Assembly: GCF_000498395.2 (NCBI RefSeq)
Contig: NZ_CP010979.1
Span: forward strand, 3,410,001-3,474,000
Origin: Pseudomonas putida S13.1.2
GTDB lineage: Bacteria > Pseudomonadota > Gammaproteobacteria > Pseudomonadales > Pseudomonadaceae
DNA: 64,000 nucleotides
Direction of reading: 5' to 3'
The notes below the pieces were generated by a model. The model saw nothing but the letters and a program-made list of their open reading frames with translations, had not been told where the DNA came from and did not search any database. Positions within the stretch are counted from its first letter, which is position 1, and each line of letters begins with the position of its first letter. The translations under genes were made by a program, and so were the position numbers. Shown one piece after another: positions 34,904 through 44,930 of this stretch.

Positions 34904-37078
34904 ATGTCAACACCTCGCCCTTCTCCCGTACGCCAGGCACTGCGCGCTGCTTCCTTGGGCCCCCTTCTATTACTGAGCCCGGACAGTTGGTCGCAAACCA
35001 TCATCAAAGCCGATACAACCATCGACAACACCACCGCGCCAGACAACTTCACGGTAACCAACGCCGCCACCCTCACGGCAAACGGCGCCACAACCCGCGA
35101 CATCCGCGTGGAGGCCGGTTCGAGGCTGGTGCTCGATGCTAGCCAGGTCAATGCGACAGGCGCTGCCGCAGGCATCCGGCTGACCAGTGCTGCTGCCACC
35201 CTGAACAATAGCCGCGTGAGCTCAGCGCAACAGGGTTTGGCTGTTGGTGGGGGGTCGAGCGTCGATGTGCTGGGCAGTGTCATCAGCGGCGGCGCCGCTG
35301 GTGCCGGGATCAACAACAGCCTGGTCACCCTGTCGGGCAGCCAGCTGCAAGGTACCAACGCCAACAGCGTCGGGGCCAACCTGTTCGATGGCGACCTGCA
35401 AGCCAGCGCAGGTAGCCGCATCGTCGGTGGCCAGGATGGTATCCGCTTCCGTGGCGACAGTGGCCAGCCTGCCAGAACCGGCACACTGGTACTGGATGCC
35501 AGCCATGTAGAAGGCCAGAGCGGTTCCGCTATCGCCGTCGGCACAGCAGGTCGCACGCCAGCGGCCGCCAAAATCGATGTATTGAACGGCTCTACCCTGA
35601 AGGCCGGTAACGGCATACTGGTAGAAGTCGGCGCTGTCGGCACAGCCGACATACTGGTTAGCGCCAGCGCGCTGGAAGGTGACATCGTCGTCGCAGAAGG
35701 GGGCAGCGGCAGACTGACGCTGGCCAATCAGGCCACCCTTAAAGGCCGCCTGGAAAACCTCGACCGCCTGGCCCTGAACAGCGAAGGGCAGTGGGTCATG
35801 ACCGGCGACGCCCAGCTCAACGACCTGTCGATGGACGGCGGCTCGGTGCAGTTTGGCGACAATGGCGAGTTTTACACCTTGCAGGTGGCCAACCTGGAAG
35901 GCAACGGCACGTTCGTCATGAACGTCGACTTTGCCGACGGTAAAAGCGACCTGCTCGAAGTGACCGGTAACGCCACCGGTGATCATCAGATCCTGGTGAC
36001 CAGCACCGGCAAAGACCCACTGGCCGATACCGAACTGCACATGGTGCATACCGCCGCCGGCGATGCGAACTTCTCGCTGGCGGGCGGGCCGGTAGACCTG
36101 GGTACCTTTGCCTATGGCCTGGTGCAACGGGGCAACGACTGGTACCTGGATGCCTCGACCCGCACGCTCAGCAACGGCACCAAAACCATCCTTGCCTTGG
36201 CCAACACCGCCCCTACTGTCTGGTATGGCGAGCTCACCACCCTGCGCAGCCGCATGGGCGAAGTACGCCGTAATGATGGCGCCGCCGGCGGCTGGGTTCG
36301 CAGCTACGGCAACCAGTACAACGCCTCTGCTTCGGGCTTTGGCTACAAACAGCGGCAACAGGGCATGTCGTTCGGTGCCGATGGCCGCCTGCCGGTTGGC
36401 GACGGCAACTGGCTGGCCGGCTTGACTGCAGGCTACAGCAACTCCGATCTCAACCTGCAAGGCGGCAGCACCGGCAAGGTAGACAGCTTCCACCTGGGCG
36501 CCTATGCCACCTGGCTCGACCCGCAGAGCGGGTACTACTTCGATGGCGTTGCCAAACTCAACCGTTACCAGAACCGCGCCGAAGTGCAACTGAGCGACGG
36601 CACCAAGACCAAGGGCGACTACAGCAACCACGGGGTTGGCCTGTCGCTCGAAGCGGGCCGGCACCTGAAGCTGGGCGATGGCTACTTTGTCGAGCCTTAT
36701 GCACAGCTGGCGGCCATGACCATCAAGGGGCAGTCCTACCACCTGGACAACGGGCTGCGCGCCAGCGGCGACGACACCCACTCGCTGCAGGGCAAGCTGG
36801 GCACAACCGCCGGGCGCACGTTCGATTACGGCGAAGGGCGCATGATTCAGCCCTACCTGCGGGCTGCCGTCGCCCACGAGTTCGTCAACGGCAACCAGGT
36901 GCGGGTCAATGGCAACAGCTTCCACAACGACCTGGCCGGTACCCGCGCCGAGCTGGGCGCGGGCCTTGTCGCAGCCTGGTCGCAGCAATGGCAGGCACAT
37001 GCCGAATTCGATTACGCCAACGGCGAACGACTCGAACAACCCTGGGGGGTGAGCGTGGGCGTCCGTTACAACTGGTGA
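34904..37078 (+). CDS. autotransporter with beta-helix-like passenger (type V secretion)
   Basis: Surface protein of 724 residues. A signal-like N-terminus (RQALRAASLGPLLLLSPDSWS) precedes a passenger (about 31-460) of short repeated strands with G, N and A turns (SRLVLDASQVNATGAAAGIRL, SVDVLGSVISGG), as in pertactin-like beta-helices. The C-terminal ~260 residues form the autotransporter barrel: GGWVRSYGNQYN, WLAGLTAGYSNSDLNL, and a final strand VSVGVRYNW ending in an aromatic residue. The start at 34904 was picked because the signal peptide follows directly; an earlier in-frame ATG adds an unlikely 31-residue leader. No protease triad is seen in the passenger, so adhesion or attachment is more likely than proteolysis. 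Confidence 0.88.
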   Translation: MSTPRPSPVRQALRAASLGPLLLLSPDSWSQTIIKADTTIDNTTAPDNFTVTNAATLTANGATTRDIRVEAGSRLVLDASQVNATGAAAGIRLTSAAATLNNSRVSSAQQGLAVGGGSSVDVLGSVISGGAAGAGINNSLVTLSGSQLQGTNANSVGANLFDGDLQASAGSRIVGGQDGIRFRGDSGQPARTGTLVLDASHVEGQSGSAIAVGTAGRTPAAAKIDVLNGSTLKAGNGILVEVGAVGTADILVSASALEGDIVVAEGGSGRLTLANQATLKGRLENLDRLALNSEGQWVMTGDAQLNDLSMDGGSVQFGDNGEFYTLQVANLEGNGTFVMNVDFADGKSDLLEVTGNATGDHQILVTSTGKDPLADTELHMVHTAAGDANFSLAGGPVDLGTFAYGLVQRGNDWYLDASTRTLSNGTKTILALANTAPTVWYGELTTLRSRMGEVRRNDGAAGGWVRSYGNQYNASASGFGYKQRQQGMSFGADGRLPVGDGNWLAGLTAGYSNSDLNLQGGSTGKVDSFHLGAYATWLDPQSGYYFDGVAKLNRYQNRAEVQLSDGTKTKGDYSNHGVGLSLEAGRHLKLGDGYFVEPYAQLAAMTIKGQSYHLDNGLRASGDDTHSLQGKLGTTAGRTFDYGEGRMIQPYLRAAVAHEFVNGNQVRVNGNSFHNDLAGTRAELGAGLVAAWSQQWQAHAEFDYANGERLEQPWGVSVGVRYNW

Positions 37079-37084
37079 TTATCC

Positions 37085-37115
37085 CCCCTGCGGCGCCGTC
37101 CGGCGCACGCAGGGG
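37085..37115 (+). terminator. GC-rich hairpin after autotransporter
   Basis: Arms CCCCTGCG and CGCAGGGG enclose a second stem GCGCC/GGCGC. There is no U-run, so it may attenuate rather than terminate transcription into the next gene 44 bp on. Confidence 0.5.
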
Positions 37116-37159
37116 CTCAGGGCAACACCCGGTGTTCGTTCATTTCTGGAGATCAAGCC

Positions 37160-38632
37160 ATGCCATTGAGTACCCTGATGCGTTCACTTCTGGCCCGTTC
37201 CAAAGGGCATACAGCCCAAGCCAGCGACCTCGCCCCGCCTCGGATCGAAGCACTGCTGCCAGACGTCGAAGGTGGCGAAACCAATTTGCTGCGCTACAGC
37301 GCCACGCAGCAGGACTTGAACGTAGGGTTCGCGATGTGGGAAAACTCCAACCCCTCGCCCACCGAACCCGAAACTCTCACACTGTACTGGGACGATGACG
37401 AAGTCGATCAGAAGTCCTGGACGGCACCGGTTCCTGAAGACGACCTGCTCCTCCTTGTTCCTCAGGCCCGGCTGCTTGCAGAGGGGCAGCACACGCTGGA
37501 ATACGAGGTGGAGCTTTACAACAGCAACCGTTCGCGCAGCGCTCCCATCACCATCACCATCGACAGAACGCCCCCCGAGCTACCCGCCAACAACATGCTG
37601 GTATTCGACCCCGAGGTGATCCGCGACGGTGTCACGGACGCCTACCTGGTGGAGCACGGTGAAGAGCTTGAGGCCACCGTGCCCCTTTACCTGGGCATCA
37701 GCCCGGGTGACGTACTGACCTGGTATTGGACCACTACCCCCGGCGGCACGGACCAGGCCGGCAGCTGGCCCCTGGCACGGAACGATATCGGCCAACCGCT
37801 GACAATCAGATTCCCGGGCAGGCACATCCGTGACATGGGGGACGGCACGCGCTACGCCCACTACACGGTTCAGGACCGTGCAGGCACGCCCATACAGCGC
37901 TCGCAGGCCGTCACCCTCGACGCCAAGCCCACACCTCTGCCGATAAATTTCTCCGCACCCTACCTGAAAGAAACGGGCAGCACCGGCGACAGCAGCACGC
38001 TGGACCCGGCGCGGGCCTTGACTGGCGCAACCATCGTCATTAAAGCCGACAACCGCTTCGAACCGACTGACACCGTAAGGGTGTTCTGGGGCAACCCGGG
38101 GGATCACGGTGCCTATGACGCCCCTGTCGAGGTGGTTGCCGGTGCCATTGAGTGCCCCATACCCAAGGCGAACGTTGCAGCCCGCATGGGCAGCCAACTT
38201 GTGCTGTATTTCGAAGTGACCCGCCGCAGCGTTGTTCATACCTCCCGGCCTCACGCGTTGACGGTGCAGGCGCCCCGCAACTTGCCCCACCCGCAAAGTG
38301 TTGCCATCCAGGGTGACAAGCTGAGCCTGAGCGCAATGGGTACGCAAGCCACCTTTACCCTGCCGACCGGCTGGCCCCTCAGGGATACTGGCCAGTTTGT
38401 CAGGCTGTACATCACCGGCCAGCGAAACGATGGTAGCAACCAGCCCGTCGTGGTCGCCGACGCGACCCCGGTGCCGTCGCCGACCGGCGCCATGACCGTG
38501 GGCACGGTAACCCCTGCGGCGCTGGGCGTATTCGTTATCGGCACGTGGCTTGAGGTCGAGGCCTTTCTCAGCGTGGACAGCAAAAGCAGCTGGATACCGT
38601 TCCCGCATGTGCAAGTACAACTGGTAAGGTGA
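37160..38632 (+). CDS. Ig-like beta-sandwich repeat protein (490 aa)
   Basis: Predicted all-beta protein of 490 residues without signal peptide. The N-terminal ~28 residues are basic (MRSLLARSKGH), as in the 665-residue relative. Modules are marked by ETLTLYWDDDEVDQKSW, ITIDRTPPELP (about 135-145), DVLTWYWTTTPGG, TVRVFWGNPGDHGAY and FVRLYITGQ. GGAGAT precedes the ATG. It is the last gene of the accessory island, ending at a bidirectional terminator shared with the tRNA array. Shared module joints with the 665- and 617-residue proteins argue for one expanded family. Function not known. Confidence 0.65.
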   Translation: MPLSTLMRSLLARSKGHTAQASDLAPPRIEALLPDVEGGETNLLRYSATQQDLNVGFAMWENSNPSPTEPETLTLYWDDDEVDQKSWTAPVPEDDLLLLVPQARLLAEGQHTLEYEVELYNSNRSRSAPITITIDRTPPELPANNMLVFDPEVIRDGVTDAYLVEHGEELEATVPLYLGISPGDVLTWYWTTTPGGTDQAGSWPLARNDIGQPLTIRFPGRHIRDMGDGTRYAHYTVQDRAGTPIQRSQAVTLDAKPTPLPINFSAPYLKETGSTGDSSTLDPARALTGATIVIKADNRFEPTDTVRVFWGNPGDHGAYDAPVEVVAGAIECPIPKANVAARMGSQLVLYFEVTRRSVVHTSRPHALTVQAPRNLPHPQSVAIQGDKLSLSAMGTQATFTLPTGWPLRDTGQFVRLYITGQRNDGSNQPVVVADATPVPSPTGAMTVGTVTPAALGVFVIGTWLEVEAFLSVDSKSSWIPFPHVQVQLVR

Positions 38633-38639
38633 AGGCAAA

Positions 38640-38669
38640 AAAAAACCACTCCAAATGGAGTGGTTTTTT
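38640..38669. terminator. bidirectional rho-independent terminator
   Basis: Stem with A6-CCACTCC and GGAGTGG-T6 arms and an AAAT tetraloop. It serves the Ig-like gene on the plus strand and the tRNA array on the minus strand. Confidence 0.92.
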
Positions 38670-38673
38670 AAAT

Positions 38674-38749
<76 letters not shown>

Positions 38750-38834
38750 ATTTTGAAACGTTACCGCTTTCGGCGTGAAGCGCCATGAAGACCTTCACCA
38801 CCACTGCACCGCATAGACGCCACAGTATTTAAAC

Positions 38835-38910
<76 letters not shown>

Positions 38911-38913
38911 AAA

Positions 38914-38989
38914 TGGCGTCCCCTAGGGGACTCGAACCCCTGTTACCGCCGTGAAAGGGCGGTGTCCTAGGCCACTAGACGAAGGGGAC
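38914..38989 (-). tRNA. tRNA-Glu (TTC)
   Basis: 76-nt cloverleaf with acceptor GTCCCCT/AGGGGAC, encoded CCA and anticodon loop CTTTCAC giving TTC. Paired with the tRNA-Gly 3 nt downstream. Confidence 0.97.
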
Positions 38990-39080
38990 ACACAACACTT
39001 TTCAGTGCACCAGACTTGAACCTCACGATTCACCCTGGATTTTCTTTTCCTGCCCCGCCGTTAAGCGTTGCCGGAGAAAC

Positions 39081-39156
<76 letters not shown>

Positions 39157-39160
39157 AATA

Positions 39161-39236
39161 TGGCGTCCCCTAGGGGACTCGAACCCCTGTTACCGCCGTG
39201 AAAGGGCGGTGTCCTAGGCCACTAGACGAAGGGGAC
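39161..39236 (-). tRNA. tRNA-Glu (TTC)
   Basis: 76-nt tRNA-Glu with anticodon TTC, first gene of the five-tRNA transcript Glu-Gly-Glu-Gly-Gly. The same Gly/Glu array is found near PA2819 in P. aeruginosa (from memory). Confidence 0.97.
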
Positions 39237-39310
39237 ACGCTGCTGGCATTACTGCCTGCTTTCACTCCCTGCCGCGTTTCGCTGTGTGCTTTACGCTGCA
39301 AGTGGCGCGC

Positions 39311-39339
39311 ATTCTATGGATGGTTCGAAGGTGCGTCAA
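39311..39339 (-). promoter_or_regulatory. sigma-70 promoter of the tRNA array with GC-rich discriminator
   Basis: On the minus strand: -35 TTGACG, 17-bp spacer, -10 TAGAAT, then a GCGCGCC discriminator. A GC-rich discriminator is typical of stable-RNA promoters under stringent (ppGpp) control. Confidence 0.88.
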
Positions 39340-39436
39340 CCCCTTTGTAGAAATTTATTTAAATCAATGACTTCCGGGTGGGTTGGGGTGCAGATGCGGG
39401 CCGGGTTGTCGATATAGAGAGAAGTCATCCTGCACT

Positions 39437-39529
39437 GGCCTCTTCGCGGCTAAAGCCGCTCCCACAGGGACCGCGCCGCTCTCAGGCCTGTGCAGTACCT
39501 GTGGGAGCGGCTTTAGCCGCGAAAGGGCC
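39437..39529. repeat. REP pair (inverted)
   Basis: Two inverted REP units with the core GCGGCTAAAGCCGCTCCCACAG and its reverse complement. First REP to the right of the accessory island. Confidence 0.9.
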
Positions 39530-39612
39530 GACACAGGCATACAGCCGCTGTTCGCCCCTTGGCAAACTCACTACACTCAAAGCTGTAATTCTTCTTCAAT
39601 GAGGCATTAACG

Positions 39613-40380
39613 GTGACACCACTTCTGATCACCCTGCTCATCGTGGCGGGCATCGCGTTGCTGATCGTGATCGGCTACCTCAACAATGTGGTCGAGAACG
39701 GCAAGCTCGAACGCGCGCGGACCAAGATCGAGCTGGCCGACCGCCTGCGCCGCTGTGGCGAAATCACCGAGACTTTCCCCGGCCAGTTCATGACCCCGGC
39801 CCTCAAGCTGTTGCTGACCCGCCTGGAGCTGAACCTTAACCAGCGCCAGTTGGCAGTGGACAAGCACAATACCGAACTCAAGGCGCGTATCGCCGAGCTG
39901 GAGGGGCTGATCGCCCTGGGCGAAAAGATCCCGGTAAACAACCCGCCCAACCCGATCCACACCGAGGTCAAGGCCAAGGACGTGCGCTTCTTGCTGGAGG
40001 CCACGCACAACCAGGTAACCCGTGCAGCCCATGAAGGCTTCTTGCCCACGCCTGAGGCCAAGCACTGGGTCAAGGAAATCCGCCACATCCTGGTGCTGCT
40101 GCACATCGAGTTCTTCAACAACCTCGGCCAACAGGCCTTGCAGAAGAACCAGCCGGGCCAGGCACGCCTGGCATTCGAGCGTGGCGTGCAGTACCTGCGC
40201 AAGCAGCCAGAGCCGAAGGTGTATGAAGAGCAGCTGACGTATCTGGAGAAGTTGCTGGCCCGTGCCAATGCCCAGGTGCTGGACCGCATGGCACCGGCGG
40301 AGGACGAGCACAACGAATTGACCGACGGGCTCAAGACCGATGAAGAAGAGACCTGGAAGAAGAAGGTGATCTACGACTGA
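39613..40380 (+). CDS. conserved hypothetical membrane-anchored protein
   Basis: 255-residue protein with one N-terminal membrane helix (TPLLITLLIVAGIALLIVIGYL) and a long, charged, helical cytoplasmic part. The middle (about 85-110) is coiled-coil-like, and two helix-rich blocks resemble TPR-like packing (QQALQKNQPGQARLAFERGVQYLRK). The start codon is GTG at 39613. The same kind of gene occurs in other pseudomonads at this locus; I do not recognise a named function. Flanked on both sides by REP pairs. Confidence 0.75.
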   Translation: MTPLLITLLIVAGIALLIVIGYLNNVVENGKLERARTKIELADRLRRCGEITETFPGQFMTPALKLLLTRLELNLNQRQLAVDKHNTELKARIAELEGLIALGEKIPVNNPPNPIHTEVKAKDVRFLLEATHNQVTRAAHEGFLPTPEAKHWVKEIRHILVLLHIEFFNNLGQQALQKNQPGQARLAFERGVQYLRKQPEPKVYEEQLTYLEKLLARANAQVLDRMAPAEDEHNELTDGLKTDEEETWKKKVIYD

Positions 40381-40394
40381 CGCTTGAACCTGTA

Positions 40395-40492
40395 CTGGCC
40401 TCTTCGCGGCTAAAGCCGCTCCCACAGGTACTGCATCGCCCTCAGGCCTGGTGTGATCCCTGTGGGAGCGGCTTTAGCCGCGAAGAGGCCAG
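40395..40492. repeat. REP pair (inverted)
   Basis: Same REP subtype as the pair at 39437 (CTGGCCTCTTCGCGG arm and its reverse complement), located between the convergent genes at 39613 and 40510. Confidence 0.92.
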
Positions 40493-40509
40493 CACAGGCG
40501 ATGCAACAC

Positions 40510-40992
40510 TTAGCAGTCAGTCAGCTCCAGGAAGATAGCCGCCAACCGCTCCAGCCCCACTTGGTCCGCCTCGCTGAAACGCCCAACCTTGGGGCTGTCC
40601 AGGTCCAGCACGCCAATCAGCCTGCCCTCCTTCACCAGCGGGATCACCAGCTCGCTGTTGGACGCACTGTCACAGGCAATGTGCCCCGGGAACGCATGCA
40701 CGTCCTCCACCCGCTGGGTCTGCCGCGTTGCCGCCGCTGCACCGCACACGCCCCTGCTGAACGGAATGCGTACGCACGCCACCTGGCCCTGGAACGGGCC
40801 CAGCACCAGTTCTTCGTCGCGGTTAAGGTAGAACCCGGCCCAGTTCAGGTCGTCCACCTGGTTATACAAAAACGCCGAAAACTGCGCGGCATTGGCGATG
40901 AAATCACGCTCGTCGGCAAACAGCGCCTGCACTTGCGCCGCCAGCAGGTTGTAGCCGTTCAGGCCTGCGCCACTGGCATTGAGGTCGATCAT
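40510..40992 (-). CDS. msrC: free methionine-(R)-sulfoxide reductase (GAF-domain fRMsr)
   Basis: Cytosolic GAF-domain enzyme of 160 residues that reduces free L-Met-(R)-sulfoxide with thioredoxin. The three family cysteines are present: C73 (QVACVRI), C83 (GVCGAAA) and C107 (HIACDSAS). The GAF ligand segment is NSELVIPLVKEGRLIGVLDLDS. Its ATG immediately follows the stop of the DUF815 ATPase gene, with no gap, so the two form an operon. The symbol msrC follows E. coli usage. Confidence 0.93.
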   Translation of the reverse strand: MIDLNASGAGLNGYNLLAAQVQALFADERDFIANAAQFSAFLYNQVDDLNWAGFYLNRDEELVLGPFQGQVACVRIPFSRGVCGAAAATRQTQRVEDVHAFPGHIACDSASNSELVIPLVKEGRLIGVLDLDSPKVGRFSEADQVGLERLAAIFLELTDC

Positions 40993-41880
40993 TTACTTTT
41001 GCTCCAGCAATTGCAGCCCGACCCAGTAGCGGGCGAACTGATAGGCACAACGGCCATTACGGTTGCCGCGGCCGGTGGCCCAGCGCACGGCGAGGATGTC
41101 GAGTTCTTCACAGCGCTGCCAGGCAAGCCCGGCAGGTTGTGCCAGCTGCCCGATCCAGTGCTCGACAACATTCAGGAAGTGGTCCTGGGTAAACGGGTAG
41201 AACGACAGCCACAGGCCAAAGCGGTCAGACAGGGCAATCTTGTCTTCCACCGCTTCGCTGGGGTGCAGCTCGCCGTCCACGCGCTTCCAGTTTTCGTTGT
41301 CGCTCTCCTTCTCGGGCACCAGGTGGCGGCGGTTGGAGGTGGCGTACAGCAGCACGTTGTCCGGCGCCTGCTCCAGCGAGCCATCGAGCACGCTCTTGAG
41401 CACCCGGTAGTCGCCCTCCCCGGCCTCGAACGACAGGTCGTCGCAGAACAGGATGAAGCGTTGTGGCAGCTTTTGCAGTTGCTCGACCACCCGTGGCAGG
41501 TCGGCCAGGTGGTCGCGTTCGATTTCGATCAGGCGCAGGCCGGCGCCGGCGTGTTCGGCCAGCAAGGCGCGCACCAGCGACGACTTGCCGGTACCGCGCG
41601 AGCCCCACAGCAGCGCATGGTTGGCTGGCAGGCCATTGATGAACTGGTGGGTGTTGCGGCCCAGCTGGTCGCGCTGTTTGTCGACGCCGATCAGGTCGGT
41701 CAGGCGGATGTCCAGGCTGACTTCCAGCGGCAGCAGGTAGCCGCTGCGGCCATCGCGCTGCCAGCGCGCGGCCAGGGTGGTGCCCCAGTCGATGTTCGGG
41801 CGTTGTGCGGGCAACAAGGGTTCGAGGCGCGCCAGTACCGATTCGGCGCGGTCCAGAAAAGCAATCAAGCGAGCGTCCAT
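40993..41880 (-). CDS. DUF815-family AAA ATPase
   Basis: ATP-binding protein of 295 residues. Walker A is GSRGTGKSSLV near residue 97, Walker B FILFCDDLSFE, sensor segment LLYATSNRRHLVP, with a YPFTQDHFL motif later. This matches the DUF815 group of AAA proteins, widespread in proteobacteria with no settled role. The ATG at 41880 with AGGAG upstream was chosen. Operon with free-Met-sulfoxide reductase downstream, with abutting codons. Confidence 0.88.
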   Translation of the reverse strand: MDARLIAFLDRAESVLARLEPLLPAQRPNIDWGTTLAARWQRDGRSGYLLPLEVSLDIRLTDLIGVDKQRDQLGRNTHQFINGLPANHALLWGSRGTGKSSLVRALLAEHAGAGLRLIEIERDHLADLPRVVEQLQKLPQRFILFCDDLSFEAGEGDYRVLKSVLDGSLEQAPDNVLLYATSNRRHLVPEKESDNENWKRVDGELHPSEAVEDKIALSDRFGLWLSFYPFTQDHFLNVVEHWIGQLAQPAGLAWQRCEELDILAVRWATGRGNRNGRCAYQFARYWVGLQLLEQK

Positions 41881-41910
41881 GACGACTCCTAACAATTCAG
41901 ATTCGAGGCT

Positions 41911-42020
41911 GCTGTGCTGGCCTCTTCGCGGCTAAAGCCGCTCCCACAGGGACCGCACCAGGCCAGAGAACGGCGCAGTACCTGTGGGAGCGGCTTTAGC
42001 CGCGAAGAGGCCGGCACAGC
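41911..42020. repeat. REP pair (inverted)
   Basis: GCTGTGCTGGCCTC arm with its near-perfect reverse complement; GCGGCTAAAGCCGC subtype. It lies between the divergent DUF815 and sensor kinase genes. Confidence 0.92.
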
Positions 42021-42123
42021 CAGTTGAGCAATCAAGGCTGAATGTGTGACAGGCCCACCAGTAGCCGGGGTTGATCGGCTATGCTTGCGCAGCGCAAGGA
42101 ACGTGAAAACCGGCTCGGGACTC

Positions 42124-44428
42124 ATGGATATAAAGTTCACCAATCGCCTGTCATACAAGCAAGCCCGGTTGACAGTCCTGGTCGGCTTCATCCTGGGAAC
42201 ATTGCTCAGTCTCATCCAGATCGGCATCGATTATGCCAGCGAAGACGCGTCCATCAACCGTGAAGTGACCGCCTTGCTGCAAATCAGCCACAACCCAGCC
42301 TCGCGCATCGCCTACAACATCGACTCGGAACTGGCGCTGGAGCTCACCCGCGGCCTGCTGCAGTCGCCGGCCATCATCCGCGCACGGCTGATCGACAACA
42401 ACGAAACCGTGCTGGCCGACGTCGAGCGGCCCAGGCTGCAAGACCGCTACCGGCCCCTGAGTGACTTTCTGTTCGGCGAGCAGCGCCAGTTCAAGGCACG
42501 CCTGTACCTGACCCACATGCCAGAGGAAAACCTGGGCACGCTGTACCTGGACGTCGACACCTTTGCCTTCGGCAGCCGCTTTCTCGACCGTGCCGGCATC
42601 ACCCTGCTCAACGGGTTTGCCCGCAGCCTGGTGCTGACCGGCCTCCTGCTGGCGCTGTTCTACATGATGCTGACCAAACCGCTGGTCAAGGTGATCGGCG
42701 CGCTCAGCGGCAGCGACCCGCGCAAACCCCGGCAAACCCGCCTGGACTGCCCACACGGCCACGAACACGACGAAATTGGCGTGCTGGTGAAGGTCGCCAA
42801 CCAGCAGTTCGTCAGCATGGCCACCGAGATCGAGCAGCGGCGCACCGCAGAAAACCGCCTTACCCAGTACCTGAACGAACTTGAAGACATCGTCTCGGCC
42901 CGCACCACCGAGCTGAAGGCCAGCAACAGCAGCCTGAGCCTGTCCAACCAGGAACTGGAACAAGCGCGCCGCCGCGCGCTGGACATGGCCCAGGCGCGTG
43001 CTGCCTTCCTGGCCAACATGAGCCACGAAATCCGCACCCCGCTCAACGGCATGCTCGGCATGATCGCCCTGGCGCTGGACAGCCCGCTGCCCAGCGAGCA
43101 GCGCCAGCAGCTGGCGATAGCCCACGACTCGGGCAAGGTGCTGGTGGAGTTGCTGAACGATATCCTCGACCTGTCCAAGTTCGATGCCGGCCAGCTGGAG
43201 CTCGAACGCATCCCGTTCGACATGGGCTCGATGGTGGAAGACACCGCCAACCTGCTGTCGCAGAACACCGCGCAGAGCGTGGAACTGACCTGCCTGATTG
43301 CCCGTGACTTCCCCAGCAGTGTGCTCGGTGACCCCACGCGGGTGCGGCAGATCGTCAGCAACCTGCTGTCCAACGCGCTGAAGTTCACCCGCTTCGGCCG
43401 CGTCGATGTACGCCTGGTGACAATCGTCGGCGGTGTGCGCCTGGAGGTGCGCGACACTGGCATCGGCATCCCTGACGAAGCCCAGGCGCGGATCTTCCAG
43501 CCGTTCACCCAAGCCGGCGCCGGCATCACCCGCCAGTACGGCGGCACCGGCCTGGGCCTGGCGCTGACGCGCAACCTGTGCAAGGCCATGCAAGGCCATT
43601 TGCACATTCGCTCCGAAGCGGGCTTTGGCAGTTGCTTCAGCGCCGAACTGCCGCTGGCCGTGCACACCGAAGCCATTGCACCGTTGCCTCTGCACGGGCG
43701 GGTCGCAGCCCTGAGCGCTGCAAGCAGCGGGCTCAACGAACTGTTACAAGGCCTGCTGCCCGCCTGGGGCCTGACCTACCAACGGCATGACAGCAGCGCG
43801 ACGCTGGCCGACACGGCGATGGACCTGCTGATTACCGACGATGTCGACCGCCTGTTCGAACTGCGCCAAACGCTGAAAACGCCCATCTTGCTGGTGACCG
43901 CCTACGGCAACTTCCTGCCCAGCGAGCAGTCGGCCGCCCTGGCCCCGCTCCATCAACTGGCCCGGCCGCTGGCGCGCAACGCCCTGTACCAGACCCTGCG
44001 TCGCACCCTGCAAGGCTTCGACCCCGAACACCCGCTGGCCAGCCCCGCCATCACCCTGGAGGCAGGCCGTGCGCGGATCTTGCTGGTAGAAGACAACCCG
44101 GTGAACCAGTTGGTGGCCAAGGGCATGCTGGCCAAGCTCGGCTGCCAGGTGCAACTGGCCACCCAAGGCGCCGAGGCACTGGAGTTGCTGGAGCAGGATA
44201 ACTTCGACCTGGTGCTGATGGACTGCAACATGCCGGTGATGGATGGCTACGAAGCCAGCCGGCGCATCCGCCAGAGTGGCCGCTGGCCCGACCTGCCAAT
44301 CGTCGCGCTCACCGCCAACGCCATGCCCGAGGAGCGCGAACGCTGCCGGGCAGCGGGCATGAACGATTACCTGGCCAAGCCGTTCCGCCGCGAAGAGCTA
44401 CTGGCGCTGGTCGAGCACTGGGTGCCGC

Positions 44429-44439
<11 letters not shown>
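42124..44439 (+). CDS. hybrid sensor histidine kinase with receiver domain
   Basis: Inner-membrane signalling kinase of 771 residues. TM1 lies near 16-38, a periplasmic sensor part at about 40-160, TM2 at about 163-188, followed by a HAMP-like and coiled-coil linker. The HisKA domain has NMSHEIRTPLNGML with H301 as phosphorylation site, and the HATPase domain has NLLSNALKFT, DTGIGIPDE and GGTGLGLAL. A degenerate receiver-like region is followed by a C-terminal REC domain (ILLVEDNPVNQ, D700 in VLMDCNMPVMDG, K in LAKPF). No Hpt domain or cognate regulator is adjacent. The start is the ATG at 42124. The input signal is unknown. Confidence 0.93.
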
Positions 44440-44917
<478 letters not shown>

Positions 44918-44930
44918 GTTCGGGCTCCGG

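Noticed and set aside
35222..37039. A 605-codon open frame antisense to the autotransporter
   Set aside because: Mirror of the repetitive passenger and barrel codons; no domain or start signal.
39437..42020. Closely spaced near-identical palindromes that could suggest a CRISPR array
   Set aside because: Units are inverted REP pairs separated by whole genes, not direct repeats with uniform spacers; no cas genes.
42151..43695. A 514-codon open frame antisense to the sensor kinase
   Set aside because: Shadow frame; low-complexity composition and no motif, opposite to a clear histidine kinase.
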